A stretch of DNA of 64,000 bases from NCBI GenBank assembly GCA_964006375.1, contig OZ023267.1:27712739-27776738 (forward strand). Reading direction: 5' to 3'. A program made the translations under genes and the position numbers. Below the pieces are notes generated by a model. That model was not told where the DNA came from. It made no database searches and saw only the letters and a program-made list of their open reading frames with translations. Shown here one piece after another: positions 1 through 63,931 of the stretch. This stretch comes from Tillus elongatus (taxonomy: Eukaryota > Arthropoda > Insecta > Coleoptera > Cleridae). Numbering within the stretch: position 1 is the first letter of the stretch; every line of letters starts with the position of its first letter.

Positions 1-780
1 TATTAAAAACATTTTTATGAAAATTCACTGCTATAACGCACTTTACATGTATTTGTATAATTTCGTGGTAGTAAATGAAATATAAAAAACCTATATAGTA
101 GAAATAATGTGCCATATTTTATAAAAATAACTTATTGTTTGAAAATGTACAAAAATTTTCCGACAATAAACTTTAAACGTTGGTTTCCTAGTCAACAAAC
201 CTTAGGTTAATAGCAAATTGAGTTATTGACATTTGAAGCATTTAATGAAAATTTGATACCAAAACGCACTTACTGTGTCTTGATTTTTTTCTTACAAACA
301 TATTTCGATAAAAAATGCAACAAAATAAGGCTGTTCGAAAAAAAATTGTAGGGATCACCAACGACTTATGGGCCAGCCTGTGATTGTCAAATTAATTTTT
401 TAAGATGCAGCACAAGATACCCTATAATTAACTTATACAATTTTTTCTCGTCTCTTGGGTATTAATACTTATATTGAGCTTTACCGTAGAAACGCGTCAC
501 CCTGTATATATGTAAGCAGATCAAAACTGAACGTAAACCCGAACATAATAAACACTGCTTAGTCCACCCACTAACATTAATAAAGGAATAATTTGCACTT
601 GTATATAAACATTTGCCAAATAACAAATAATATGTCGACTCAAACACATAAACATATAATATAAAGCAATCTCATACCAAACGTCAGTTACAGCGTCTAA
701 CAAACCTGCGCAATAATATCAAATGTCGCTTAGCAACGACATACTAGATCTCATATAAGCCAGGTTTACGATTGACAGTG

Positions 781-1077
781 AAACGCCGTGGTATTAAAAA
801 TAAATGTTTCAAATTTGAATAGCTCCATTTTCTGTAAACCTAGAAGCTAAACTTTGGCGCATAGTTGGGTCTTTCCCAAAGCAATATGTACACCAAATTT
901 CATCAAAATATCTTTGTAATTTTCGGAGAAACATTTTTTTTCGAAAGAAAACTCAACATTTTTCCGGAAAAACTTGTCCGATTTTCCTGGCTAACGAACT
1001 CATCCAAGCTATTAATAAAATAAAGGAACTTGCCGAGTTTCATCAAAATCGGTTAATTATTTTTTGAGTTATCGCTT

Positions 1078-1167
<90 letters not shown>

Positions 1168-1298
1168 ATATAAAAATCGAAACTGACCCCGGATATGGTT
1201 TCTAGGGGCCCAAATTTGCGCTCCTTTGAAGAAATTTTTCAAAGTCTCACCATCGATACCTCTCTATTAGTGAATTTTTAAAAATAAAAATTCACTAA
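781..1298 (+). repeat. AT-core hairpin repeat, near-complete right part
   Basis: This copy shows the family order clearly. The pre-array flank reads CAAAATCGG then ATTATTTTTTGAGTTATCG, followed by (TA)n and then the post-array flank GACCCCGGATATGG and TTCTAGGGGCC. The copy ends in a hairpin, TTAGTGAATTTTT against AAAAATTCACTAA. The same modules recur near 23.4, 27.8, 32.0, 48.9 and 63.9 kb, so this is a dispersed interspersed element and not simple intron sequence. Confidence 0.7.
1081..1165. repeat. (TA)n microsatellite
   Basis: A pure TA dinucleotide run of about 85 bp forms the core of the AT-core repeat copy at 781-1298. Confidence 0.97.
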
Positions 1299-1664
1299 AA
1301 AACGTGTGAGATATGCGCGCTATTATTTCTCCAAATGTCAACTGTCGTTTCAACTGCATTTCAGGTTTTATTTTTTCTTTGGAAAAAGCTATAAACATTG
1401 TGTGCAAAATAACTTAAAATTGACAACATAGGTTTATTTACACCATTTCTAGCCACATGTAAAGTATCATTTCAGTTACTTTGACACTTACAAAGATATA
1501 GCGGTTTCCAAAATATTTTTGTATATTTTTGCGGGGAAAATATCCGTTATAGCTGATATATGAACTCGTTCGCAGTCTTAATACAATAAAGATATGTGCC
1601 AAGTTTCGTTTAAATCATCAGTTGAGTATTTTTTGAGTTATCTCTCGGATACATAGATACACAC

Positions 1665-1666
<2 letters not shown>

Positions 1667-1742
<76 letters not shown>

Positions 1743-1761
1743 GTGTGTATCTATGTGTATC

Positions 1762-1820
<59 letters not shown>

Positions 1821-1839
1821 GTGTGTATCTATGTGTATC

Positions 1840-1902
<63 letters not shown>
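1667..1902. repeat. Compound (TA)n microsatellite with duplicated 25-bp spacer
   Basis: Three TA runs (1667-1740, 1766-1818, 1844-1902) are separated by two identical 25-bp spacers built from CTGTGTGTATCTATG units (1741-1765 and 1819-1843). The identical spacers indicate a higher-order duplication of spacer plus array, by slippage or unequal exchange. Confidence 0.95.
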
Positions 1903-1904
<2 letters not shown>

Positions 1905-2236
1905 GCATTCATCTGAAGAAATTGTTTCAAAAGCTTTCAAAATTCGCTAACACACCATATTGTGTTATTTAGTGTTGAACTGACCTCCAATTAAAAAGAT
2001 CCAAGTTTAACATCTGCAACAATTTTCGTATAATTTTGTTTTGTTTTACCCAATAATCTAATAAAAATGCTTATTGATTTGGGTTTTATTGTTATTGCTC
2101 TTTGTTAAACATTTTATAAATGATTGTTGTTACGTCAAGCAAATAAAATTACTCATGTTATCATGAATTGCTCTTTTATGTCAGTAATTTGGAAGAAATT
2201 AGCATTTCATTCAATGTGTTTTTCTTAATTTTATAG

Positions 2237-8141
<5,905 letters not shown>

Positions 8142-8195
8142 ATATTTTTAAACAGTACCTGTCAATCTTTTATAACTGTATTACATCTTGAAGTA

Positions 8196-8201
8196 AATAA
8201 A
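8196..8201 (+). promoter_or_regulatory. Polyadenylation signal AATAAA
   Basis: A canonical AATAAA lies 55 bp after the stop codon of the first gene, in AT-rich sequence. It is consistent with a short 3' UTR ending near 8215-8230. Confidence 0.6.
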
Positions 8202-8364
8202 ATACAACTTAGGTTTAATTTGTATATTTTGTATTAAAATTAATATGCCACCTCCCCAAATTTGGTATACCAGTTGCAAAATAATTTGCTCTTGGCATAA
8301 ATCAAAAGAAAATACTTAACTGAAAACCTTTTTTGCTTTTTTGTTGGGTAAGCTAACTAAAAAG

Positions 8365-8727
8365 TAAGCAAAACTATTTTAACGTCGACCTATTTCCGCA
8401 ACTATGGCCCATCACCGTTGCCAGGGAGCAGTTTCACCTCACTATCCTGGAAATTTTGCAGAACCCCTGCCTTTCTGTAAGGAGAATAGGGATCTTTAAC
8501 GTGCCCAACATTGTATGGACACGGGACCGACGGATTTACGCTCCCTCCGAAGAGCGGAATGTGCAGACATTCAACTTGCTCAAATACAATGCCAGAACCT
8601 CGGTTAATGTTAATTTTACAGTTGGTACTGAAAAAGTGAAAGGCGTACCCTGGGATCGACCCCAGTACCCTTCGGTTCAGCGGCACACATTCTTACCCCT
8701 GAACCACCGAGGTTCTAAGCAAAACTA
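8365..8727. repeat. 12-bp target-site duplication of SINE copy 3
   Basis: TAAGCAAAACTA occurs at 8365-8376 and again at 8716-8727, exactly bracketing the SINE at 8377-8715. A perfect 12-bp direct repeat is typical of LINE-mediated SINE integration and fixes both element ends. Confidence 0.85.
8377..8715 (-). mobile_element. tRNA-derived SINE, copy 3 (full length)
   Basis: This is a full-length 339-bp copy in minus orientation. The tRNA-like head is at the right (CCACCGAGGTTCT at 8703-8715; B box GGGATCGACCCC near 8652). The body carries CAACTTGCTCAAATACAATG and CTCCGAAGAGCGGAA, and the 3' end lies at AACGTCGACC near 8381. With its target-site duplication this copy defines the family: head, about 250-bp body, AT-rich 3' end. 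Confidence 0.88.
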
Positions 8728-9928
8728 AAAAGGTACGAAAGATGCTCTCTTCTCTAAATACCAGGAATGCCTCTGGCCTTGACGAGATCCCAGCAATTGT
8801 TCTCAAAAAAGGCGCACCAGAACTTGCTCCTGTCCTGACTAGCCTGTTTCAGACATCTTACAATAGAGGCATATTTCCTAGTAACTGGAAAACTGCTCGA
8901 GTACAACATATCCCCAGGAAAGGATCCAAAGCGCTTCGTAGCAACTATAGGCCTATTTCTCTCAGCAGTCTAATCCACGATAGGCAGTATGGATTCCGTC
9001 AGCGCAGATCAACCGACCTCCTTTCCTTTATCATACATTTTTGGAACAAGTCTATGGAACTACACTGTAAATCCCAGATTGTCGCTCTAGACATATCCAA
9101 AGCTTTCGACCAGGTCTGACCCGCAGCGCTGCTTAATAAATTTCCGACATACGCTTATGGCCTACCACCAAAACTCTGTACCTGGACAGCAAATTTCCTC
9201 TTCAACCGGAGCATTTCTGTTGTCGTGGATGGCCATTCCTCTAAACTGTGTTCAATTAATGAAGGAGTCCCTCAAGGTTCAGCTTTAACCCCTACTTTGT
9301 TTCTTCTCCACATCAATGACATCCTCTCTAGCACATCCAACCCAGTTCACAGTTACGCGGACTACAGCACCCTCCACTCAAATATACAATGTTCTAAGCC
9401 TGTCTCTTTAGCCCAATTAGATGAGGATCTCAGGCTCATTGAGGGTTCTGTCTCTGTGGATCTCCAAAAAATATTAGACTGGGGAAGTAGAAATCTTGTA
9501 CAATTCAACTCCACCAAATCTCAGTCTTGCTTTCTATCTCATAAGAGATACACCAGCCCTAGGCTCATCAAAATGAACAAACAAGTTATTCAAAGTAATG
9601 TGTCCTTTTCTCTTGTTGGCATTTCTGTGGATCGAAATCTCAATTGGCACCAACATGTCACATCAATTACAGAAGCGGCTGCTAAGAAATTAGGTTCCCT
9701 TTTCCGGGCTCGCAATATACTTTTCACTAGCTAATCTCTATACCTTATATACTTCACAAATAAGGCTAAACATCGAATACTGCTCCCGCATCTGGGGTGC
9801 CGCAGCCGCTTCTACACTCGCTATCCTGGACTCCATTCAGAAGAGAACTATACGTCTCATCGGTGACCCTACCCTCACCCAAAGGCTGCCATCTCTTGCC
9901 CACCGACGTGCCGTTGGTTACCTCTCTG

Positions 9929-10006
<78 letters not shown>

Positions 10007-10337
10007 GTGCGGGCACTGCTCAGAGGAGCTTTCTTCCGTAGTTCCTCCACCTGCTGCCCCCAACATATCTACCAGGGGAACAGAGCGAATACACCCTTTT
10101 ACTGTCTAGGTCAGGTCAGGTCAGGTCACCAGACATGGAACATCTTGTTATGCCCGCTCTTTTGTCCCGAGGACTTCCAAGTTGTGGAATTCCTTGCCGT
10201 CACATGTTTTTCCTTCTCCTCCGAACCTTCAAACCTTCAAGTCCAGAATTAACAAGTTGCCTGTTTCCTCCTTGTCGACACCTACGGTACGATAGTATTT
10301 AGGCTGTAAGCCCTTGTGTTGTTGAAATATAAAAAAA
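8721..10337 (+). mobile_element. 5'-truncated non-LTR retrotransposon, copy A
   Basis: A decayed reverse transcriptase reads ...SGLDEIPAIVLKKGAPELA, SNYRPISLSS, YGFRQRRST, ALDISKAFDQV then a stop, and later VPQGSALTPTLFLLHINDIL and SYADYSTLHS. The catalytic YADD box has become YADY. About 22 residues between SNYRPISLSS and LIHDRQYGF, present in copy D, are missing. The 3' part encodes LLPFRRELYV-like and STRGTE blocks and ends in a short A-rich tail after GTTGTTGAAATAT. A (TA)n array has grown inside it at 9930-10004. Non-functional. Confidence 0.85.
9930..10004. repeat. (TA)n microsatellite inside LINE copy A
   Basis: The other copies read TTTATAGATATCTGCACG at the corresponding position (for example 43440-43460). 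The array therefore expanded from a short TATAGATATC seed after insertion. Confidence 0.9.
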
Positions 10338-11208
10338 GCTTTTAAACTCATTTGTCAACCAGTTTGCCTAATTATATGTCGGGATATAGCTGAAACAATA
10401 GATTTTTATGGATTTTTGGGAGACAATACGTTTCAGGACATTTGGATGCGCCACTTACTGTAACCTTCATCCTAAGGCTTTTGTTATAAGATTGTGATAA
10501 CTCCATAAACTAATTTCGACACGAGGAATTATTTTTGGTAAGTGCTTTTAATTTATTTTTTATATGGTAATGTTTTTAATTGCGTTAACTCTATCTTCAT
10601 AAAAGTTTTTGACCAAAATAGAAACCTTTACCTCTATCAGCTTTCACATAAACAAAATTATCTCGCAGTCGTTTAACTATTTGCATTTGATTATATTTTT
10701 GTTTTTAATGGACTCATTTCCTTGCAACTTCTTTGTAATTTTATGTTTAAATGCTTCTCGAATAAAGTTTAGAAGATTCGTATAATTTTCAATTTCTGTT
10801 TCAATACTAGCAAGGACTTCTACTAGATCGTCCTTTTGTGACTGTATACAGAATTTCAGCCCCTTGAGGTCGATCTCATTTAATATAAATGATAACTATA
10901 AATGAGAGCTACTGTAAAAATATATTTTCTACGAAATCTGTTTTTAATTCGACATTTTGCCAGTTGTTTTAGTATTTTATTCTGTATATTAGTTTTCTTA
11001 ATTAACTTCACGTTAATGAGTATTGAAGAAGTACAATATATGAACTCAAAACGTAGTCTGTTACAAATACAGGCATAAGTGTGGTTTAAAAAGCAAACCT
11101 TTAGGTCAGATAACTTAGAATATGAAGAATGGTGCAATTTGCAGAAGAAGATGCTGTAGTCTTCAACGCGAAGTTTATTAAGAAAATTAATATAGAGAAT
11201 AAAAGTTA
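10338..11208. other. Intergenic, no gene recognised
   Basis: AT-rich sequence without recognisable repeats, exons or regulatory elements. The minus-strand ORF 10880-11137 is asparagine/isoleucine-rich and shows no domain. Confidence 0.5.
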
Positions 11209-11452
11209 GGAGTCTCGGTGGTTCAGTGGTAAGGACGTGTGTCTCTGAACCGAAAGGTACTGGGACCCCGGCGTTCTTTCACTTTTTCAATACATATTGT
11301 AACAATTAACATCAACCGAGTTTCTGGCATTGTATTTCAGCAAGTTGAATGTCTGCAAGTTAAGCCTTTCGGAGGGGGCGCAAAGCCGCCAGTCCCGTGT
11401 CCATTCGATGTTGGGCACGTTACAATGTCCTATCCTCCCTACAGACACACAC
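11209..11452 (+). mobile_element. tRNA-derived SINE, copy 4 (3'-truncated)
   Basis: The head GAGTCTCGGTGGTTCAGTGG and the body blocks CACTTTTTCAATACATATTG, GCAAGTTGAATGTCTGCAAG and TTTCGGAGGGGGCGCAAAG match the other copies. The B-box region has decayed (GGGACCCCGGCG). Sequence similarity stops at CCTCCCTACAGACAC. Confidence 0.78.
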
Positions 11453-12140
11453 ACTTAAAAATTAAAACAACCGGTAAAATGTCGAATTAAGAATAGTCTG
11501 AAATTGGTGATTTCATAGAAAGATCTTTTATACGAAAATTCGCTACAAACGAAATCCTCCTCGTCATCAGAGCTTGATAAAATTATCCTGTTTTCCGATA
11601 AGAATTCGTTCTCTTTTAGTTATATTTCGATTATCGGTGATAATGTAAAGTTATTAATGAAAAGTAAATATTAGTGAAATTATAAGTAAAATGAGGTATT
11701 TTGTAGTGTTTAGCGTTTGTTATTTAAACTAAATGTTTGTCTAGTTCATGAACGAACTAAAAATGATTTTTTTTTAAGTGTCGTGCCTTAACCTATATTT
11801 TTAAACTTAGTTTTATAAGCGAAGGCCTTTAATTGCTGTAAATATCTTATATTACAATTTGGTCATCCTGTTTTTAGGGATGAGGACTGGTCATAAACTA
11901 ATAGCATCTAACAGGTAGGTATTGTGTATGCAGGTTATTTAAGCGTAGGTAATTTTGATTGGTGCTATGCTAATTTCTGTGAAAACAATGTATAAAATAA
12001 AGTAAGTGCATTTAAGTGGCCTAATATTGGACAGTTTTTTACAACGTAGTATAGCAGTTACAAAATAATATATTTTAAAAATATACACATTCAAATATTT
12101 TGCAAAAATTAATTCTGAAAAACAGCCATTTTTCTGGGAA
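11453..12140. other. Intergenic, no gene recognised
   Basis: AT-rich sequence. The minus-strand ORF 11939-12163 overlaps the start of an AT-core repeat and has no protein signature. No exon or RNA feature seen. Confidence 0.45.
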
Positions 12141-12460
12141 ATAAAAAAGTCTGGACGCAGCAAGTGCGTTATGGTAGTGAATTTTTAAAGAAATGATTTT
12201 AATAGCAGATACGTCTTTTCTTTTAAAGAAAGCAGGCATGCAATCTGATCACCGTTATAACTTATATAGTAGCAGCAATGTACCATATTTCGTCAAAATA
12301 ACTTTATTGTTTGAAAATGTAAAAAAAAATCAAAAATAAACTCAAAATGTTCCCGAAAAAACTGGTTAGTTGTTTTGTTAGCCTATGTAATGCTTGCATG
12401 TTAAACCTACCAGAAACATAGTTTGTGACAACTACATTTATATATTCTAGGTTATTAACC
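12141..12460 (+). repeat. AT-core family left unit, partial
   Basis: Begins GTCTGGACGCAGCAAGTGCG and continues TTATGGTAGTGAATTTTTAA, then the internal blocks AGAAAGCAGGCATGCAAT, TTATATAGTAGCAGCAATGT and CCCGAAAAAACTGGTTAG shared with 23.6, 29.9 and 31.3 kb. It is interrupted on the right by other inserted sequence. Confidence 0.65.
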
Positions 12461-12461
12461 G

Positions 12462-12495
12462 CTGGAGATGGTTTAAATGAACCGAAACGCGCAGG
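12462..12495 (+). ncRNA. Hammerhead-like hairpin, degenerate
   Basis: CTGGAGA, T, a short GGTT...AACC stem, then CGAAACGCG. This is the same layout as the motif at 3321-3362, but with G in place of the essential A6. It is most likely a decayed copy of the same motif class. Confidence 0.25.
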
Positions 12496-12560
12496 GTTGT
12501 TTAAATATAAGATACTGTCTGATAGAAAAGCCTTTCATTCCTGTTCCTTTGTATTTTTTA

Positions 12561-12851
12561 ACGCCGGTCTATTTTCGCGATTAGGGCGAATTAGCGACGC
12601 CGGGGCGCAGTTTCAGTTCACCATCCTGAAAATTTTGTCCAATCCCTATCTTTCTGTCGGGCGGGTAGGCATCTTTAACTTGCCCAACATGGTGTGGTAA
12701 ACGGGAACCACGGCTATAACCCCCTCCGAATTTCAGTAGACGTTAATTTTACAGTATGTACTGAAAAAGTGACAGGAGAACACTGGGAAACGAAGCCAGT
12801 ACCCTTGGGTTCAGAGACACATGTTCTTATCACTGGACCACCGAGGCTCTT
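12561..12851 (-). mobile_element. tRNA-derived SINE, copy 5 (internally deleted)
   Basis: The minus-oriented head is at the right (GGACCACCGAGGCTCTT). The body shows CCCTCCGAATTTC directly joined to GTAGACGTTAATTTTACAGT. About 50 bp of the CAACTTGCTCAAATAC block present in copies 3 and 6 is therefore deleted. The left end ACGCCGGTCTATTTTCGCG corresponds to the family 3' end. Confidence 0.78.
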
Positions 12852-14900
12852 CTTATTCCTTTTATCATATGGAACCGAGACGTATTGATGTTTACATATA
12901 AAATATATATTTTCTTAATGAGCCATCAAATTTGGTATAACCTATATAGTAGAAACAATGTACCGTATTTCATCAAAATAACTTTATTTTTTTTAGGAAA
13001 TACGACAATATTCCTCTCCAACGAACGTCTACAAGCTACTTACACACCTACCAGGATATAATTATCCACAAAAAACTGTTTGAAAAATTTAAAAACAATA
13101 GGTTGCATGAAAATTCTCCAACATTTTAGGAAATTGGCTATTTCACTACCAACAGTACACAAACATCCTACAAAAAAAGATTTCTACGGAAACACTAAAA
13201 GAAAATTGAGGTAATGCTTTTTTTTACACACAAATTTTCTAAACAATTCATAAAATTCAAATTATGTAAGTACCTAATCTGTAATTAAAATTGAAAAGAA
13301 AGTAAGTTTTTAACTTTTCACCGAACTTTGAACCCATGGAAGTAAAGAAAAACATAGGCGGAAATATAATATTTTCATGACACAAACTGTCAGAAATAAG
13401 AAGGTTATTTGCCACTTTGAGGTTTCATTTGGTAAATAAGCCGCAACACAATGTTTGACATGTGCCAAACACGTAAAAAAAAAGGTGCAAACCGGTTGAA
13501 ATAACTCAAAGATCATGAACGATGTCAATTTTTTTCTCTAACACATGATTACAATTTGATGGAGAATGCAGAAATGCAATAATATATGGCGCGTTTTATT
13601 TAAAAAAACCTTGTATTACCAACCACTCATAGGGCATTCTGTAATTGTCAATATAATTTTATAAGATAAAACTTGAGACACCCTATAATTAACGTATTTA
13701 ATTTTTTTTTGTATCTTATATAATAATGGATATATTGAGCTTTATAGTAGCAATGCGCTACCCTGTATCAGATGAAAACTGAAAATCACCTCAGATATGG
13801 GTTCTAGGGGCTTGTGTGAAAAAAAAACGTTTAAAAATTCAAAAGTCGTGGCCACCTCAGTAACGATTTGTCCCACGAAAATTCGCTATTAATTATAGGA
13901 TATTAAACCATCAGGTTTGTAACTAAAACTACTGCCAAAGCGTCAGAAAAAGGGTCTATTTGAAATTGACTCTGTGCAAATATTTTAGCACAATAGACAA
14001 TGAGAGTTGAAATTAAAACTTAAGGCTTTGTAAAATACAAATCTCGCGATATTTCCTCTATATTACCCGTTATGCGGTTAAGGTTCATTGTCTGAAAGTT
14101 GTCAATTTTGACGTTTTAAATGACGACATTGGCGCTTTAAGAAGAAAAAATGTTCAAAATAATTTTTCTGGTGTTTCTGGAACTTCTTAATTAATCTTGG
14201 TCTGTAATATACTATAGATTTTGTTGTATACGAAAAAATATTTTGGTGCTTTTCTAATCATCACAATCAAATGTCGGATTTCCAACAAGTTATCGATAAT
14301 CATGAAATATTTCCTAATGAATTTTGATGGGACTTGATTTGGTTATACTCAACATTCGGCAACATTGGATACAACGCTTATCTTTGATTTTATGCACTTG
14401 TAACTAAGTCATGATGTATATGATTGTGGATTTTTTATGGTCGATTTCCAAGTAACTACTTAGAATAATGTGGTTTTTCAGTGGTTAAATGCATTCTTAA
14501 TTACTTAGTTTTAAAAAAATAACTATATGTTTAATAGCTTTAAACTCGAACATGTTTCATCTAAATAATGCAGCTTCATTTAAAACTCAATCTCATATCG
14601 TTTTCGAAGTTTCAAAAGCATTACTTTATATTTGTACTTTTGTAAGTATATTACGCATAAAATTTCTTCGCGTGCGAGACATAGTTTATGAATAGATAAA
14701 TAATATTACAATAAATTAGATCATAGTAGTCATAATATGCCATTAAAAAACAAACATTAGATGCGTATACTGAATGGAAAGGTACTTGACTTCTGTTTTC
14801 GCGTTTGTATGTTATTTAGGAAATTGTCGAGCTTCTAGTAAACACAACGTCTCGCATTAGATTTCAGATAGCTATCTTCAGTGATCCTTGAATACGACAT
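12852..14900. repeat. AT-core family body unit upstream of the NRF gene
   Basis: From about 12930 to 14290 the sequence follows the long body of the AT-core family: ACACATGATTACAATTTGATGG, GTCAATATAATTTTATAAG, ATGGATATATTGAGCTTTA, CCTCAGATATGGGTTCTAGG, AAACTACTGCCAAAGCGTCAG and GTCAATTTTGACGTTTTAAA. The same order is found at 18990-19830, 23930-24780 and 30280-31185. Beyond about 14300 the DNA becomes unique and leads into the NRF promoter region. Confidence 0.6.
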
Positions 14901-14906
14901 TATAAA
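14901..14906 (+). promoter_or_regulatory. Candidate TATA box and initiator of the NRF-like gene
   Basis: TATAAA at 14901 is followed by a short GC-rich stretch (GCCCGGCCGCCCGCCC), then by TTCAGTTT at 14933-14940, matching the arthropod initiator TCAGT. Spacing from TATA to the initiator A is about 35 bp, slightly longer than usual. The implied 5' UTR would be about 52 nt before the ATG at 14988. Confidence 0.45.
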
Positions 14907-14987
14907 GTCGCCCGGCCGCCCGCCCTCACTAATTCAGTTTCAAGCTTATACCTGGACGAAGCATTTCAGCACAGCTTTTCTCAGAAG

Positions 14988-61511
<46,524 letters not shown>

Positions 61512-62873
61512 GTAAGTCTTAATTTAATTATTTTTATTAAAGCAAGCATTCATTAGACAAGATACTCTTGCAACTAAAAAACATATTTAACTTGGACTGA
61601 TGAAAAGGTTAGTTAGGTCATTGCGTAATCCCCTGTGGGTTCGGGGACTAAAAAACGAATACGTTCAATGTATGTTTGCCTGTTATAACAGCCGAATAAC
61701 TAGAGCAAACACTATTGGAGCTCAGTCGGTCTCAGAAATAGATTATAGACTAGGATCTCTAAAGACGTGGAAAAACACAAAAAGATTGAAGCCTCTACTT
61801 TGGGAGCAGTTCACCCAAACAGCTCGCTAGAAATCCCCGGGAGGATCCTGAAAGGTGGAGTGGATGTGGTTCCCCCTTGAGTATCCCACATGCGCACTGA
61901 ATAATGTCCAACTGGGACTGCTACAGCGATGCAGCGATTTATGTTGGAAGCTGTAGAGGATATCGCAGAAAAAGGCCCAAAGGTAAGGTTTCGAAGCTTG
62001 CCCACTATGACCTGGTTGGATCCTTAAGACGTGCCACTATTATATCTGTAACAATTAGTACAATTCAACTTTTTATAAACCTTCCATTAATTTTTTTCTG
62101 ATTCGAATGGATCTAATAAGCTTTTTAATGGACTTGGGACTTTTTCTTTTGGAATTGCTGATCATTTAGAGCCCATTGCAAAGTCTCTCCATCTAGGTAA
62201 CACTCATCGCCCAAATAGATTTAGAAGTCCAAAAAACTCACATCCAGCATCTGCACTAAATTGATTGTAGTTGGTTTTAAACAAGTAAATTTAATATTTC
62301 TCTTTTCGCATGTTTCAAAACTAATTTTAGGGGATAGGTTATTTCAAATCAATGCAATATCTCCTTCTTGACGTACCCACCACAAAGAAATTGAGTTCTC
62401 AACTCGTCTTCAAAACAATTGCATCGATTCAGCCACTTTTCGTGTGAATAAATTTAGCACATTCTAGCCCATTAAGAACCAACGAAAAACAATTGCATCG
62501 ATTCAGCCACTTTTCGTGCGAATAAATTTAGCACATTCTAGCCCATTAAGAACCAACGAGGACCATTTATACAATCAGTTCTAAAAACTGTATGGTGTGG
62601 TAACAAAGTGCCTGTCACTTTGCCACAAAACTTCATCGACGTAGTATGCAGTCTATGTATTAAATTCGCATTTTACAAATTTTCTGATTATTTACCGGAT
62701 TATCAGATGCATTGGTTTCATTATATGTTCTCTAGGGGGATATTAGCTAACTCTATTTTGAGATCCTTAATGACTCCAACTAAGATACTGCCCCCCTTTC
62801 TTGACAGACAATATCGGGTGATCACGATCAGAGCCTGGAACATTGCCCTTAAACGTAGCTACTGTAACAGTCT
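61512..62873. other. Start of intron 10, no exon recognised
   Basis: I looked for the final NRF exon (last membrane helix and stop) and did not find it. ORFs at 61600-61830 and 62608 onward have no recognisable domain. A direct duplication is annotated at 62411-62558. Confidence 0.5.
62411..62558. repeat. 74-bp tandem duplication
   Basis: The block with ACAATTGCATCGATTCAGCC, ACTTTTCGTG and ending CATTAAGAACCAACG occurs at 62411-62484 and 62485-62558, differing at about two positions (GTGTG versus GTGCG). A recent local duplication. Confidence 0.92.
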
Positions 62874-63320
<447 letters not shown>

Positions 63321-63399
63321 TATTATTATTATTATTTTCATTATTATTATTATTAATATCATCGACTTTATCCTGAAGGGCTTTCACACTCCCTTAAAG

Positions 63400-63790
63400 G
63401 GAAACATTCACTCATCCCAGGTATATCAGATACCAAAGGGACTGAGCTCAGATGGAGCCCTTTCTAAGTTATCTGGCCCTGAACGACAACGCAACGCATC
63501 TTCATTTCCCAGGAATCTCCGCACGGTGTGGGCAGTTGCAAGTAGTACCGCCTTCTGCATAACCCTATAAAGATGCTCTCTAGGATCCAATATTTTAATG
63601 TTCTCTCGAAGATTCTTAGGAACCCCACCAGTTGACGACATGACTATCACTCGGACACTATCTGCCCTTTACTGTCTCTTTACTTGTATCTTGATGTCTC
63701 TGTTCTTAATGATCTTCTCGTTGTACTTCATCTCTAGATTATTAGTATTTGGAATCGCCACATCACTTAGCGTCACTTGGTTGCAGGACT
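63400..63790 (-). pseudogene. C-terminal tail of a non-LTR retrotransposon protein
   Basis: The minus strand reads VTLSDVAIPNTNNLEMKYNE, KIIKNRDIKIQVKRQ, a stop, VIVMSSTGGVPKNLRENIKI and then MQKAVLLATAHTVRRFLG. The sequence D-AIP--N----EK---Y-DL--E--R, V-P-V-G--G--P--L and Q-A-LL-T--VRR-L is the conserved tail of a LINE polyprotein common in invertebrate genomes. In-frame stops make it dead; no RT precedes it here. Confidence 0.65.
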
Positions 63791-63799
63791 TATACACTA

Positions 63800-63931
63800 T
63801 TAGTGAATTTTCGTAGAAAAAATTCACTAATGGGGAGATCCCACACTTTTGAATTTTGAAAAAATTTTTGCAAATGAGCGCGATCTAGGACCCCTAGAAC
63901 CCATATCCGGGGTCAGTTTCATATTTTATAT

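Larger units (their letters stand above)
1..2236. other. Intronic/5' flanking repeat-rich stretch
   Basis: No coding exon was recognised here. About 1-540 is a degraded copy of the AT-core repeat family; its reverse-oriented ends (AACGCAC next to ATGAAAATTCAC) are near 20-50 and 245-285. A second copy lies at 781-1298, and (TA)n arrays at 1081-1165 and 1667-1902. The stretch 1911-2220 is AT-rich and ends in the splice acceptor at 2235-2236. The short ORFs here are microsatellite translations or lack any protein character. Confidence 0.6.

Noticed and set aside
1667..1902. CRISPR-like array of repeats and spacers
   Set aside because: Repeats are TA dinucleotides with two identical spacers in a eukaryotic intron; no cas genes.
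1618..1972. ORFs of alternating Ile/Tyr (and many similar ones elsewhere)
   Set aside because: They are translations of (TA)n microsatellites, open in all frames on both strands because TA repeats contain no in-frame stop in this register.
14041..14160. Extra upstream exon of the NRF-like gene
   Set aside because: The sequence belongs to the AT-core repeat body, repeated at three other places, and has no open frame of note.
61600..61830. 76-codon ORF as a possible last exon of the NRF-like gene
   Set aside because: It has no membrane helix, no acceptor in the right phase (phase 0 needed), and basic soluble composition.
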